Positions 14,695 through 21,813 are shown, numbered from the stretch's first letter. The stretch: 24,044 bases of DNA from Palsa-892 sp035295845 (GCA_035295845.1 DATGIF010000021.1:1-24044); one strand, 5' to 3'. The notes: a model not told the origin generated them from the letters alone. Made by a program: numbers and translations.

Positions 14695-15759
14695 ATGGCC
14701 AAGGCGAGAGGCTTGAGCTATCGCGATGCAGGCGTCGACATCGATGCCGGCAACCGGCTCGTCGAACTGATTAAGCCGCTGGTGAAGGCAACCGCGCGCG
14801 CCGGCGCCGATGCGGAGATTGGCGGCTTCGGCGGCGTGTTCGATCTCGCCCGCGCCGGTTACCGCGACCCCCTGCTCGTCGCCGCCACCGACGGCGTCGG
14901 CACCAAACTCAAGCTGGCCATTGAATGCGGCCGCCACGACACCATCGGCGTCGATCTTGTCGCCATGAATGTCAATGACCTCGTGGTGCAGGGCGCGGAG
15001 CCGCTCCTCTTTCTCGACTATTTCGCCTGCGGCAAGCTTGATCCAGAGCAGGCCGCCGAGGTGGTCAAAGGCATCGCGGCGGGCTGCAAGGAAGCGGGCG
15101 CCGCACTCATCGGCGGCGAGACTGCCGAGATGCCGGGGCTTTACGCCGGCGGCGACTATGACCTTGCGGGCTTCGCGCTCGGGGCGGTGGAGCGTGAGAA
15201 GTTGCTGCCGAAGAAAGACATCGCCGCCGGCGACCGGATCCTCGCCCTCGCCTCTTCTGGCGTTCATTCCAACGGATTTTCGCTCGTGCGCAAGGTGATC
15301 GCGGCCGTGGGCGCGAAACTTGCGGCACCGGCGCCCTTCGACCAGACGAAGCCGCTCGGCGAAGCGCTGCTTCTGCCCACGCGAATTTACGTGAAGCCGA
15401 CACTGGCCGCGCTCAAGGCGGGCAACATCAAGGCGCTCGCCCATATCACCGGCGGCGGTTTCACCGACAACATTCCGCGCGTGTTGCCGAGGGGCGTCGC
15501 GGTGAAAATCGACCTTGCAAAGGTTCGCGTGCCGCCCGTCTTTCAATGGCTCGCGCACGCAGGCCAGATTGCTGAGGCCGAGATGCTTCGCACCTTCAAT
15601 TGCGGTGTCGGCATGGTCGTAATTGCCGCGAAGAGCGACACCGATAAAGTTGCAGCGGCGTTCGCGGCGGCGGGCGAGAAGGCGGCGCTGATCGGCGAGG
15701 TCGTCGCCGCGCAAGAGTCCGGCGTGATCTATTCCGGCAAGCTCGACCTCGGAGCCTGA
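14695..15759 (+). CDS. purM: Phosphoribosylformylglycinamidine cyclo-ligase (AIR synthetase)
   Basis: This 354-residue cytoplasmic enzyme closes the imidazole ring of formylglycinamidine ribonucleotide with ATP, the fifth step of purine synthesis. It has the PurM signature regions: 'LVAATDGVGTKLKLA' (about 60-74), 'GVDLVAMNVNDLVVQGAEPL', 'LIGGETAEMPG' and 'SSGVHSNGFSLVR', followed by 'HITGGGFTDNIPRVLP' in the second domain. The length is normal. ATG 14695 has a strong GGGAGG about five bases upstream. purN begins one base after its stop, so the two form an operon. The 130 bp upstream, shared with the divergent pgsA-like gene, shows no operator that I can recognise. Confidence 0.97.
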   Translation: MAKARGLSYRDAGVDIDAGNRLVELIKPLVKATARAGADAEIGGFGGVFDLARAGYRDPLLVAATDGVGTKLKLAIECGRHDTIGVDLVAMNVNDLVVQGAEPLLFLDYFACGKLDPEQAAEVVKGIAAGCKEAGAALIGGETAEMPGLYAGGDYDLAGFALGAVEREKLLPKKDIAAGDRILALASSGVHSNGFSLVRKVIAAVGAKLAAPAPFDQTKPLGEALLLPTRIYVKPTLAALKAGNIKALAHITGGGFTDNIPRVLPRGVAVKIDLAKVRVPPVFQWLAHAGQIAEAEMLRTFNCGVGMVVIAAKSDTDKVAAAFAAAGEKAALIGEVVAAQESGVIYSGKLDLGA

Positions 15760-15760
15760 C

Positions 15761-16414
15761 GTGGCGCGCAAGCGCGTTGCCATCCTGATCTCCGGCCGCG
15801 GCTCGAATATGAGCGCGTTGATCGAGGCGGCGCGCGCACGCGAGTATCCCGCCGAAATTGCGCTCGTGCTCTCGAACCGGCCGACTGCCAAGGGCCTCGA
15901 GATTGCAAAATCAGCCGGTATTGCGACGGCTGTCGTTGATCACACCGCCTACAAGACGCGCGAGGAATTCGATGCCGAGATCGAAAAGCAGCTTGCGGCC
16001 GCGAATATCGAAATCATTTGCCTCGCGGGCTTCATGCGCGTTCTGACCGCTCAGTTCGTGAAAAACTGGGAAGGCTACCTGCTCAACATCCACCCTTCGC
16101 TGTTGCCCGCCTTCAAAGGCATCGATACCCATGTGCGCGCGCTCGATGCCGGCGTAAAGATACACGGTTGCACCGTGCATTTCGTGGTGCCCGAGATCGA
16201 CTCGGGTCCGATCATCATGCAGGCCGCCGTGCCCGTCCTCGAGGGCGACGACGAAGAGGAGCTTGCGACGCGGGTGCTCGCGGCCGAGCACCGGATTTAT
16301 CCGGCGGCGTTGAAGCTTCTGGCTGAAGGCAAGCTCGCGATCGAGGGCGAACGGGTCGTGGTCGCGGGCGTGAATGGCGAGGCCGACGAGACCCTCACCT
16401 CGCCGCGAATTTAG
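15761..16414 (+). CDS. purN: Phosphoribosylglycinamide formyltransferase
   Basis: This 217-residue enzyme transfers a formyl group from 10-formyl-tetrahydrofolate to glycinamide ribonucleotide, the third step of purine synthesis. The N-terminus has the GAR-binding loop 'ILISGRGSNM'. The catalytic triad is visible: N109 and H111 in 'NIHPSLLPAFKG' and D147 in 'PEIDSGPI', equal to N106, H108 and D144 of E. coli PurN shifted by three. It starts with GTG one base after the purM stop, so it relies on the same transcript and probably on reinitiation. Its TAG stop overlaps the TAA of the convergent lipoprotein gene in TTAG. A C-terminal stretch beyond the core is short and unremarkable. Confidence 0.97.
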   Translation: MARKRVAILISGRGSNMSALIEAARAREYPAEIALVLSNRPTAKGLEIAKSAGIATAVVDHTAYKTREEFDAEIEKQLAAANIEIICLAGFMRVLTAQFVKNWEGYLLNIHPSLLPAFKGIDTHVRALDAGVKIHGCTVHFVVPEIDSGPIIMQAAVPVLEGDDEEELATRVLAAEHRIYPAALKLLAEGKLAIEGERVVVAGVNGEADETLTSPRI

Positions 16415-16821
16415 CCCGTCTTTTTCTGCTTCTGCGGCTTGTCGCCCGGCGTCGGGATATTGATGCCGGCGGCGCAACGATCTTTGACTTCGTTATACTT
16501 GTCCTTGGAGAGCGTCGGGATCAGGCCGTAGGTTGCGTAGTAGTCGAGCTCCTCCTTGCTCATGATCTTGACGACGCCGGCGGCATAGCAGGCGCAACGT
16601 TCCTGCATGTGGGGGCTGCCGACGCCGAAATAATTGGCGGGCTCGTAAGTGCAAGTCTCCTGGATCTTGCCCCGAGCCCGGTCCGGCAGATTGGAGGTCG
16701 CGGCGAAGGACTGCGTGCGGTCGCCGCCGACCGTCTCGTAGCAGCCGTGAAGCACGACGGAGAGTGCCCCCGCCAAAACGGCGCAGGCGATCTTTGAGCG
16801 GATATTGGCGGATGGCCTCAT
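16411..16821 (-). CDS. Hypothetical exported protein, probable lipoprotein with four conserved-looking cysteines
   Basis: This 136-residue protein is not one whose function I recognise. Residues 8-26 form a basic-then-hydrophobic export signal ending in 'VVLHGC', so C27 is a possible lipidation site, although His at -2 departs from the usual lipobox. The rest is hydrophilic, with C57, C76, C78 and C116, compatible with two disulfides in the periplasm. The C-terminus is Lys-rich ('KPQKQKKTG'). It starts 21 bp after the ndk stop, so it is probably the second gene of an ndk transcript. The stop overlaps that of convergent purN. Shine-Dalgarno support is weak, but the signal sequence fixes the N-terminal region. 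The coding call is good; function is unknown. Confidence 0.75.
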   Translation of the reverse strand: MRPSANIRSKIACAVLAGALSVVLHGCYETVGGDRTQSFAATSNLPDRARGKIQETCTYEPANYFGVGSPHMQERCACYAAGVVKIMSKEELDYYATYGLIPTLSKDKYNEVKDRCAAGINIPTPGDKPQKQKKTG

Positions 16822-16842
16822 GCCACGCTCACGCTTCCGGCG

Positions 16843-17265
16843 CTAACCGACAATCTCATGGTCCTTGAAGAAGAAGACGATTTCGTTCGCCGCGTTCGCC
16901 GGGCTGTCGGAGCCGTGGACGGAATTGGCCTCGATCGATTCGGCGAAATCCTTGCGGATGGTGCCGGGTGCAGCCTTGGCGGGATCGGTCGCGCCCATCA
17001 CCTCGCGGTATTTGGCGACCGCATTCTCGCCTTCCAGGACCTGCACCACCACCGGGCCGGAGGTCATGAAGGTGACAAGGCCGGCGAAAAACGGCCGCTC
17101 GCGATGGACAGCATAGAAGCCTTCGGCCTGTTGCTTCGTCATTTTCAGCCGCTTCTGGGCGATGATCCGCAGTCCCGCTTTCTCGATGCGGTCGTTGATT
17201 GCGCCGGTCAGATTCCGACGGGTCGCGTCGGGCTTGATGATCGAAAAGGTACGCTCGCGCGCCAT
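16843..17265 (-). CDS. ndk: Nucleoside diphosphate kinase
   Basis: This 140-residue cytoplasmic enzyme moves the gamma-phosphate between nucleoside triphosphates and diphosphates through a phosphohistidine. The sequence begins 'RTFSIIKPDATRRNL' and carries the active-site segment 'NSVHGSDS', with H117 as the catalytic histidine. 'RPFFAGLVTFMTSGPVV' and 'GATDPAKAAPGTIRKDF' are further family hallmarks, and the length is typical. ATG 17265 is the family start. It lies upstream of the small lipoprotein gene on the same strand and is divergent from the 46-residue membrane protein across 123 bp. Together with purM and purN it makes this a nucleotide-metabolism stretch. Confidence 0.97.
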   Translation of the reverse strand: MARERTFSIIKPDATRRNLTGAINDRIEKAGLRIIAQKRLKMTKQQAEGFYAVHRERPFFAGLVTFMTSGPVVVQVLEGENAVAKYREVMGATDPAKAAPGTIRKDFAESIEANSVHGSDSPANAANEIVFFFKDHEIVG

Positions 17266-17388
17266 GGCGGGTCCGTGCGGGTGAAGTTGATGAGAGGGAA
17301 ACTTTTTCGTGTGGGCTGCGTTTTACTGGCACTGGAAACAAGGGGCAAGCGGCCCCACGGGAGCGGCGGGATGCCATTGGAGATCACG

Positions 17389-17529
17389 ATGTCGATCGAG
17401 GTCACATTCCTGACGGTCGTCGCCGTCCTGTTCGCCGCGGGCTTCGTGAGCGGCCCGGCGATCGTCCGGAAATTTCACCTGACGCTGCACGACCATCATC
17501 TGCATCGCCATAACGGCCATGCGCATTAA
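17389..17529 (+). CDS. 46-residue single-pass membrane protein with histidine-rich tail
   Basis: A small open frame begins at ATG 17389 with GGAG six bases upstream, a strong ribosome-binding site. It encodes 46 residues: a hydrophobic helix at about 5-25 ('VTFLTVVAVLFAAGF') and a C-terminal tail 'HLTLHDHHLHRHNGHAH' in which eight of the last 17 residues are His. No family is recognised. The tail could bind a divalent metal such as Zn, Ni or Cu, or act as a pH-sensitive segment. Topology is uncertain. It is divergent from ndk and followed after 12 bases by a perfect 7 bp hairpin. A longer in-frame extension upstream is antisense to ndk and is not considered coding. Confidence 0.62.
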   Translation: MSIEVTFLTVVAVLFAAGFVSGPAIVRKFHLTLHDHHLHRHNGHAH

Positions 17530-17541
17530 CGCCAAGTAATC

Positions 17542-17561
17542 CGCGCCGTAAAATCGGCGCG
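17542..17561. terminator. Perfect 7 bp hairpin after the small His-tail gene
   Basis: CGCGCCG (17542-17548) pairs with CGGCGCG (17555-17561) around a six-base AT loop, 12 bases after the TAA at 17529. No T-run follows on the plus strand, so it is a weak or Rho-assisted terminator, or only a message-stabilising structure. Confidence 0.35.
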
Positions 17562-17736
17562 AGAGCCTCGCGTTTCCGCCGGTTTGATGAGCGTCGGATG
17601 AATGCCGTCCGCAAGTCCGGTTCAACTAGCTGAACGCGCGAACAACGCCGGGCTCAGCTCCGGTTCAGCCGCCATTTCGTAAGCCAGGCGCGATCACGGC
17701 CAAAAAAGGTCGTGAGCCCCTCAAGGAGATCGCGCC
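17562..17736 (+). promoter_or_regulatory. Upstream region and leader of the exported His/Trp-rich protein
   Basis: This gap holds two direct copies of TCCGGTTCA (17616-17624 and 17659-17667), with an inverted GCTGAAC (17629-17635) opposite GTTCAGC (17663-17669). Closer to the gene, TCACGGCC (17694-17701) pairs with GGTCGTGA (17708-17715), one G-U pair allowed, around a loop of six adenines. The Shine-Dalgarno AAGGAG (17723-17728) follows eight bases later. A promoter must lie here, but I cannot place its -35 and -10 with confidence. Confidence 0.35.
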
Positions 17737-17955
17737 ATGTTGAAAAAGACCATCCTCGGGATCGCCGCCGCGGCCGCCTTCGGCGCCGCCGCGCTCGCGC
17801 CAACTTCCGCTTCCGCCCACTGGTATCATCACCACCATTACGGCTGGTGGGGCTTCTATGGCCCCGGCTTCTATTACGCCGGCTGCTACCCGGGAAAGCG
17901 CTGGGTGTGGACCCCTGGCGGCTGGATTCTCGTGCATCGTTCGGTTTGCTATTGA
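17737..17955 (+). CDS. Small exported His/Trp/Tyr-rich protein
   Basis: This 72-residue protein has a clear Sec signal peptide: 'MLKKTILG', a long Ala-rich hydrophobic core and a cleavage site after 'ASA' (A27). The mature 45 residues start 'HWYHHHHYGWWGFYGPGFYY' and contain six Trp, six Tyr, six His and two Cys (in 'AGCYPG' and the final 'SVCY'). Small exported proteins of this composition are common and mostly uncharacterised in Hyphomicrobiales; metal binding or an envelope role is possible but unproven. AAGGAG lies eight bases before the ATG. A strong intrinsic terminator follows 37 bases after the stop, so it is probably a single-gene transcript, consistent with abundant expression. Confidence 0.85.
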   Translation: MLKKTILGIAAAAAFGAAALAPTSASAHWYHHHHYGWWGFYGPGFYYAGCYPGKRWVWTPGGWILVHRSVCY

Positions 17956-17992
17956 GCGAGTTTTCGCGCAGAAGCACCCCGAAATTCTAAAG

Positions 17993-18021
17993 CCGGGCCG
18001 CAGCGATGCGGCCCGGTTTTT
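17993..18021 (+). terminator. Strong intrinsic terminator
   Basis: CCGGGCCGCA (17993-18002) and TGCGGCCCGG (18007-18016) form a perfect 10 bp GC-rich stem around a GCGA tetraloop of the GNRA type, followed directly by five T residues. It ends transcription of the small exported-protein gene and insulates the membrane-protein gene that starts at 18094. Confidence 0.93.
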
Positions 18022-18093
18022 CGTTTGCGGCGTTGCGCCAAAGCCCGGTCATGACGCGCGAGGCAAGACGCGGTAGGAACACGGGATACAAAA

Positions 18094-19506
18094 ATGAAAA
18101 CCTTTGGCGCCCCTCGTTTCCACCGCAACCTTTTTCTCGCCGCCCTGTTCGCGGCGATCCTCAATTTCATCGCCTTCTATCCCGGCCTCTTCCACCACGA
18201 TGCCTGGGCGTATTTCGACTCGGCCCGCACCGGCGACTTCACCAACTGGCAGCCGCCGCTCCTCGGCAAGCTATGGATCCCGTTGCAGGCGATCTGGTAC
18301 GGCCCGCAGCCGATGCTCGTGCTGTTCGTCGCGGGTTACTGGTCGGGCTTTGTCTTGCTCGCGCTCGCCTATGAGGCGGAGCGCCAGACGCTAGCGGCAT
18401 GGGTATTCGCGGCCGGCCTGTTTCCGCTGGCGCTCAATTTCAACGGCGTCCTCGTCAAGGACACGGGCATGGCGGTGTGCCTGCTGCTCGCCACCGGCAT
18501 TGCGGCGGCGCTCATGCGCGGCGCGATCAAAAAACGCGCGGCCACGATCAGCGCGATGTGGCTGTTCCTGGTAATGGGGGCGTTCATGCGCGCGAACGCG
18601 CTGTTCGCGCTGCCGCCGCTCCTCGATCTCGCCGGCATTGCGTCGAGCATCGCGTGGGCGAAGACCGGATGGATCAAGCGCACGATCGCGGTGTTTGTGA
18701 TCGCGCTCGCCTTCGCGCCCGCGCACATCCTCGCCGACCGCCATATCTTCCGCGTGCATGATATTTACCCGATGTCGCAGCTGCAAATCTTCGACATTGG
18801 CGGCATCACCTATTTTTCCGGCGTCGACCGCTTCCAGGGATTTTTCGGACCCGATTTCGTCGCCCGGAACCACAACTGCTACAGGCCGGAGCATTGGGAC
18901 TCTTACGGCTGGGACGTCTGCGAAGAAGTGTACGAAAATCTCAAGCCGCAATTCGGCGAGCCGCTGACGAAGATGTGGCTCGCGGCTCTTTCCGCCGACC
19001 CCCTCTCCTACCTCACGCATCGCATCGCCCATTTCAACCGCTTCCTGCAAATCGTCTGCCGCGACTGCAAGGCAATCGTTTTCACCGGCATGCAGTCGCA
19101 GAACCAAAACGAATTCACCTTCACGCCGACGTTTCTCTATGCGGCGATCGACTGGGCATCGGAGGCGATCAACGACTCGCCTTTCGGCCGGCCGTATGTG
19201 TGGCTATTGATCTGTCTCGCCTGGTCGATTTCGTCGCTGGCGATTCCCGATCCGATCACGCGGCGCATCACCTTCATGATCGCGGCGTCCGGCGCGCTCT
19301 ATACATCGGCCTACGCCGTCGTCGGAATCGCGAGCGATTTTCGCTACATCTACTGGACGCTGCTTTGCGCGCTGGTGACGACGCCGGCGATCGTCGCGCG
19401 GGTGATCGCGCGGCATGACGCGAACAACTGGCTGCGCTTCGGGCCGCTCGGCGGAATTCTCGCACTGATCGTGCTGCGCGAATTCGCGCTTCGCGCGCTG
19501 TCTTGA
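18094..19506 (+). CDS. Polytopic membrane protein, GT-C glycosyltransferase-like
   Basis: This 470-residue protein has about ten hydrophobic segments. The first helix is followed by 'YPGLFHHDAWAYFDSARTG' and then 'WQPPLL', a loop with acidic residues (D36, D42) and an aromatic/Pro motif. This arrangement resembles the first extracytoplasmic loop of GT-C enzymes that use polyprenyl-phosphate sugars. A large soluble loop (about 225-320) contains four Cys ('NHNCYRP', 'WDVCEEV', 'IVCRDCK'). It ends with three to four closing helices. A role in modifying an envelope glycan is a reasonable inference but family membership is not secured. It stands alone between an upstream terminator and a convergent minus-strand group. 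AGGAA and GGGA lie shortly before ATG 18094. Confidence 0.8.
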   Translation: MKTFGAPRFHRNLFLAALFAAILNFIAFYPGLFHHDAWAYFDSARTGDFTNWQPPLLGKLWIPLQAIWYGPQPMLVLFVAGYWSGFVLLALAYEAERQTLAAWVFAAGLFPLALNFNGVLVKDTGMAVCLLLATGIAAALMRGAIKKRAATISAMWLFLVMGAFMRANALFALPPLLDLAGIASSIAWAKTGWIKRTIAVFVIALAFAPAHILADRHIFRVHDIYPMSQLQIFDIGGITYFSGVDRFQGFFGPDFVARNHNCYRPEHWDSYGWDVCEEVYENLKPQFGEPLTKMWLAALSADPLSYLTHRIAHFNRFLQIVCRDCKAIVFTGMQSQNQNEFTFTPTFLYAAIDWASEAINDSPFGRPYVWLLICLAWSISSLAIPDPITRRITFMIAASGALYTSAYAVVGIASDFRYIYWTLLCALVTTPAIVARVIARHDANNWLRFGPLGGILALIVLREFALRALS

Positions 19507-19582
19507 AATTACTTTATAAGTATCTGCATCATTTAGTTTTTTTCGAATGCCTTCGATGGGTCGTGATCGAAAAGAAAACGGC

Positions 19583-19601
19583 CGCCGGTCAGGCGCCGGC
19601 G
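19583..19601 (-). terminator. Candidate terminator of the pepA-holC transcript
   Basis: CGCCGG (19583-19588) and CCGGCG (19596-19601) are perfect inverted copies with a seven-base loop. On the minus strand the stem is followed by GC and then CGTTTTCTTTTC. It lies just after the stop of the 29-codon gene, so it could end the pepA-holC-mini-gene message. The T-run is offset and interrupted. Confidence 0.45.
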
Positions 19602-19603
19602 AT

Positions 19604-19693
19604 CTAGTGGAAGCCCGGGAGGTGTCCTCCAAACGCTACGTACATGGCTAATACCACGCCTACCAAAAACGCGATGACTAGGTTCCATTGCAT
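19604..19693 (-). CDS. 29-residue membrane mini-protein downstream of holC
   Basis: On the minus strand ATG at 19693 opens 29 codons ending in TAG at 19604: 'MQWNLVIAFLVGVVLAMYV' followed by 'AFGGHLPGFH'. It is one hydrophobic helix (about 5-21) with a short polar tail containing two His and a Pro. GGAG lies seven bases before the ATG. It starts 38 bp after the holC stop and is followed closely by a terminator-like hairpin, so it looks like the last gene of the pepA-holC transcript. It is too short for ordinary gene callers. No family is recognised. The case rests on ribosome-binding site, hydrophobic pattern and position. Confidence 0.5.
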   Translation of the reverse strand: MQWNLVIAFLVGVVLAMYVAFGGHLPGFH

Positions 19694-19731
19694 CGGAGAG
19701 CTCCGAAAAACTGGGCAGGGGAGCGACTATA

Positions 19732-20181
19732 TCACTCTTTTTTCTGCCAACGGCCGTCGCGGTCCTGCTGCCAATAGATCACGGCAAAGCCCTCGCCCGC
19801 CGCCTCCTTCCATTGGTCGCGCGCGGTATCGACCGCGTCGGGATCGTTGCCGTCGAAGAGGATGATCGCGCGCTGATAGCCTGAAAGATCGCCGGCGACG
19901 ACGCCATCGACGAAAAAGCGCACGTTCGAGCGGTTCGGATTTGCGTCCTTCGTCGTCAACACCACCGGATGCTCGGCGGCGTCGGCATCGCGATCGGTGC
20001 CGTGGGCGAGAAAGCTGTCGTCGCGATAGGTCCACAAGAGCGTATCGAGTGCGTCAATGCGCTCGTCGGACGCCGCCTGCACCACGCAGCGCCAACCGCG
20101 CTCCAGGCATTTCTCGATCAGGGCGGGAAGCGCGCGTTCGAGCGGCTGCGACTGCAAATGATAGAAATGCACCTCGGTCAT
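19732..20181 (-). CDS. holC: DNA polymerase III chi subunit
   Basis: This 149-residue chi subunit links the clamp loader, through psi where present, to single-stranded DNA-binding protein during replication. The N-terminus 'EVHFYHLQSQPLERALPAL' and the segment 'GWRCVVQAASDERIDALDTLLWTY' with 'DDSFLAHG' are the family hallmarks. 'VVLTTKDANPNRSNVRFFVDG' and 'GYQRAIILFD' complete the fold. ATG 20181 directly abuts the TGA of pepA, so it depends on the pepA transcript and on coupled translation. The pepA-holC pairing is widespread in proteobacteria and supports the call. Confidence 0.96.
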   Translation of the reverse strand: MTEVHFYHLQSQPLERALPALIEKCLERGWRCVVQAASDERIDALDTLLWTYRDDSFLAHGTDRDADAAEHPVVLTTKDANPNRSNVRFFVDGVVAGDLSGYQRAIILFDGNDPDAVDTARDQWKEAAGEGFAVIYWQQDRDGRWQKKE

Positions 20182-21684
20182 TCAGCCCTCGTGGCGATTA
20201 CGCACGAGCCGGTCGAGAAGCCGCACGCCCCATCCCGGCCCCCAGCTGGTGTTGATGTCGGAAGCGGGCGCGCCCATACCGGTGCCGGCGATGTCGAGAT
20301 GCGCCCACGGCGTCTTGTCGACGAAGCGCTGCAGGAACTGCGCCGCGGTGATCGAGCCCGCATTGCGGCCGCCGGTGTTTTTCATATCGGCGAATTTGGA
20401 ATCGATCAGCTTGTCATATTCGGGCCCGAGCGGCAGGCGCCACACCCTCTCGCCGGTCTCGCTGCCCGCTTCAATCAGATGTTCGGCGAGCTTGTCGTCA
20501 TTGCAGAAGAGGCCGCCATATTCCTGACCGAGCGAAATCAGGATCGCGCCGGTCAGCGTCGCAAGATCAATCATGAATTTCGGCGCAAAACGCTCCTTCG
20601 TGTACCAGAGCGCATCGGCGAGCACGAGCCGGCCTTCGGCGTCGGTATTGATGATCTCGATGGTCTGTCCCGACATCGACTTCACGATGTCGCCGGGCCG
20701 CTGCGCGGCGCCATCGGGCATGTTCTCGACGAGACCGATGACGCCGACGACGTTGGCGCGCGCTTCGCGCGCGGCGAGCGCGTGCATCAGGCCGACGACG
20801 CAGGCCGCTCCGGCCATATCACCCTTCATGTCTTCCATGCCGCCCGCGGGCTTGATCGAAATGCCGCCGGTATCGAAACAAACGCCTTTGCCGACAATGG
20901 CGACGGGCTTGTCGCTTTTCTTGCCGCCGTTCCAGCGCATGACGACAAGCCGCGGCTCGTGCACGGAGCCTTGGCCGACGCCGAGAAGCGCACCCATGCC
21001 GAGCTTCTTCATGCGCGCAACGTCGAGAATTTCGACCGCAACGCCGAGTTTCTTCAGCGCGGAGGCACGGCGGGCGAACTCGACGGGAAATAATACGTTC
21101 GGCGGCTCGTTGACGAGATCGCGCGCAAGTTCCACGCCGCCAGCGATCGCCTCGCGCGAGTTCCACTTCTTGCGCGCGGCCGGGGCATCGGCGACCGCGA
21201 TCGTGACGTTGACCGCCGAAGGCTGCTCCTTGTCGTCGCCGTTCTTCTGTTTCGTCTTGTAGCGGTCGAAGCGATAGCCACGGAGCCGCATGCCGAAGGC
21301 AAAGTCGGCCGCCGCTTCCGGCGGCGCCGCGCCGTCCGGAAATTCGAAGAGCACGGTGACGTTCTTCGCGCGGGCGGAAAGCTTGCCCATGACGCCGCCG
21401 CCGAGCTTCGCCCAGTCCGCGGGCTTGATCTCCTTCAGCTTGCCGAGGCCGAGCACAAGGAGCCGCTCGGCCTTGAGGCCGGCGGGGGCGATCACGTCAA
21501 GGGTCTTGCCCTTTTTGCCCTTGAACCCCTCGGCGCGGGCGGCGCGAGAAATGAGGTCGCCGGCGGGCTGCAAGGCCCGCCGCGTGAGTCGGCCGGAACG
21601 CAAATCCTCGTCGACCAGGACCACGAGCGTGCCGCCGGTAGCCGGTTTTGGCTCGGAAAAGGAGATTTTGGGGGTTCCGGACAT
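20182..21684 (-). CDS. pepA: Leucyl aminopeptidase (M17 family)
   Basis: This 500-residue cytoplasmic enzyme with two metal ions removes N-terminal residues from peptides. The C-terminal catalytic domain has 'VGKGVCFDTGGISIKP' (K266, D271), 'MKGDMAGAA' and the signature 'NTDAEGRLVLAD' (D348, E350, R352), which supply the metal ligands and the catalytic Lys and Arg. The N-terminal domain (about 1-170) is the variable macrodomain-like part. The ATG at 21684 is chosen because AGGA lies seven bases upstream; the frame extends to 21714 with no family sequence. In E. coli PepA also binds DNA, but nothing here tests that. It is divergent from lptF over 166 bp and followed without a gap by holC. Confidence 0.97.
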   Translation of the reverse strand: MSGTPKISFSEPKPATGGTLVVLVDEDLRSGRLTRRALQPAGDLISRAARAEGFKGKKGKTLDVIAPAGLKAERLLVLGLGKLKEIKPADWAKLGGGVMGKLSARAKNVTVLFEFPDGAAPPEAAADFAFGMRLRGYRFDRYKTKQKNGDDKEQPSAVNVTIAVADAPAARKKWNSREAIAGGVELARDLVNEPPNVLFPVEFARRASALKKLGVAVEILDVARMKKLGMGALLGVGQGSVHEPRLVVMRWNGGKKSDKPVAIVGKGVCFDTGGISIKPAGGMEDMKGDMAGAACVVGLMHALAAREARANVVGVIGLVENMPDGAAQRPGDIVKSMSGQTIEIINTDAEGRLVLADALWYTKERFAPKFMIDLATLTGAILISLGQEYGGLFCNDDKLAEHLIEAGSETGERVWRLPLGPEYDKLIDSKFADMKNTGGRNAGSITAAQFLQRFVDKTPWAHLDIAGTGMGAPASDINTSWGPGWGVRLLDRLVRNRHEG

Positions 21685-21813
21685 GTTTTTTCCTGTCGAT
21701 TCAAGGCGCCGCATGAAGTGTTAACCGATTGGGCCAAAACGGGCGAGCCGCCTCTAAAAGCCGTAATATCGCCAAATCTTCCAAGTCTTTAGACGATGGG
21801 GACATGGGCAGGT

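Noticed and set aside
14587..15891. 434-codon minus-strand open frame opposite purM
   Set aside because: It is antisense to purM and the start of purN, which carry full family signatures; composition is that of a shadow frame.
16858..17388. Long in-frame extension of the 46-residue gene across ndk
   Set aside because: It is antisense to ndk. The strong GGAG before ATG 17389 and the membrane helix starting there mark the real gene.
19507..19571. AT-rich stretch with seven T after the GT-C-like gene as an intrinsic terminator
   Set aside because: The T-run at about 19537-19543 has no stable stem directly before it, and the later 6 bp inverted repeat (19552-19571) has no following T-run on the plus strand.
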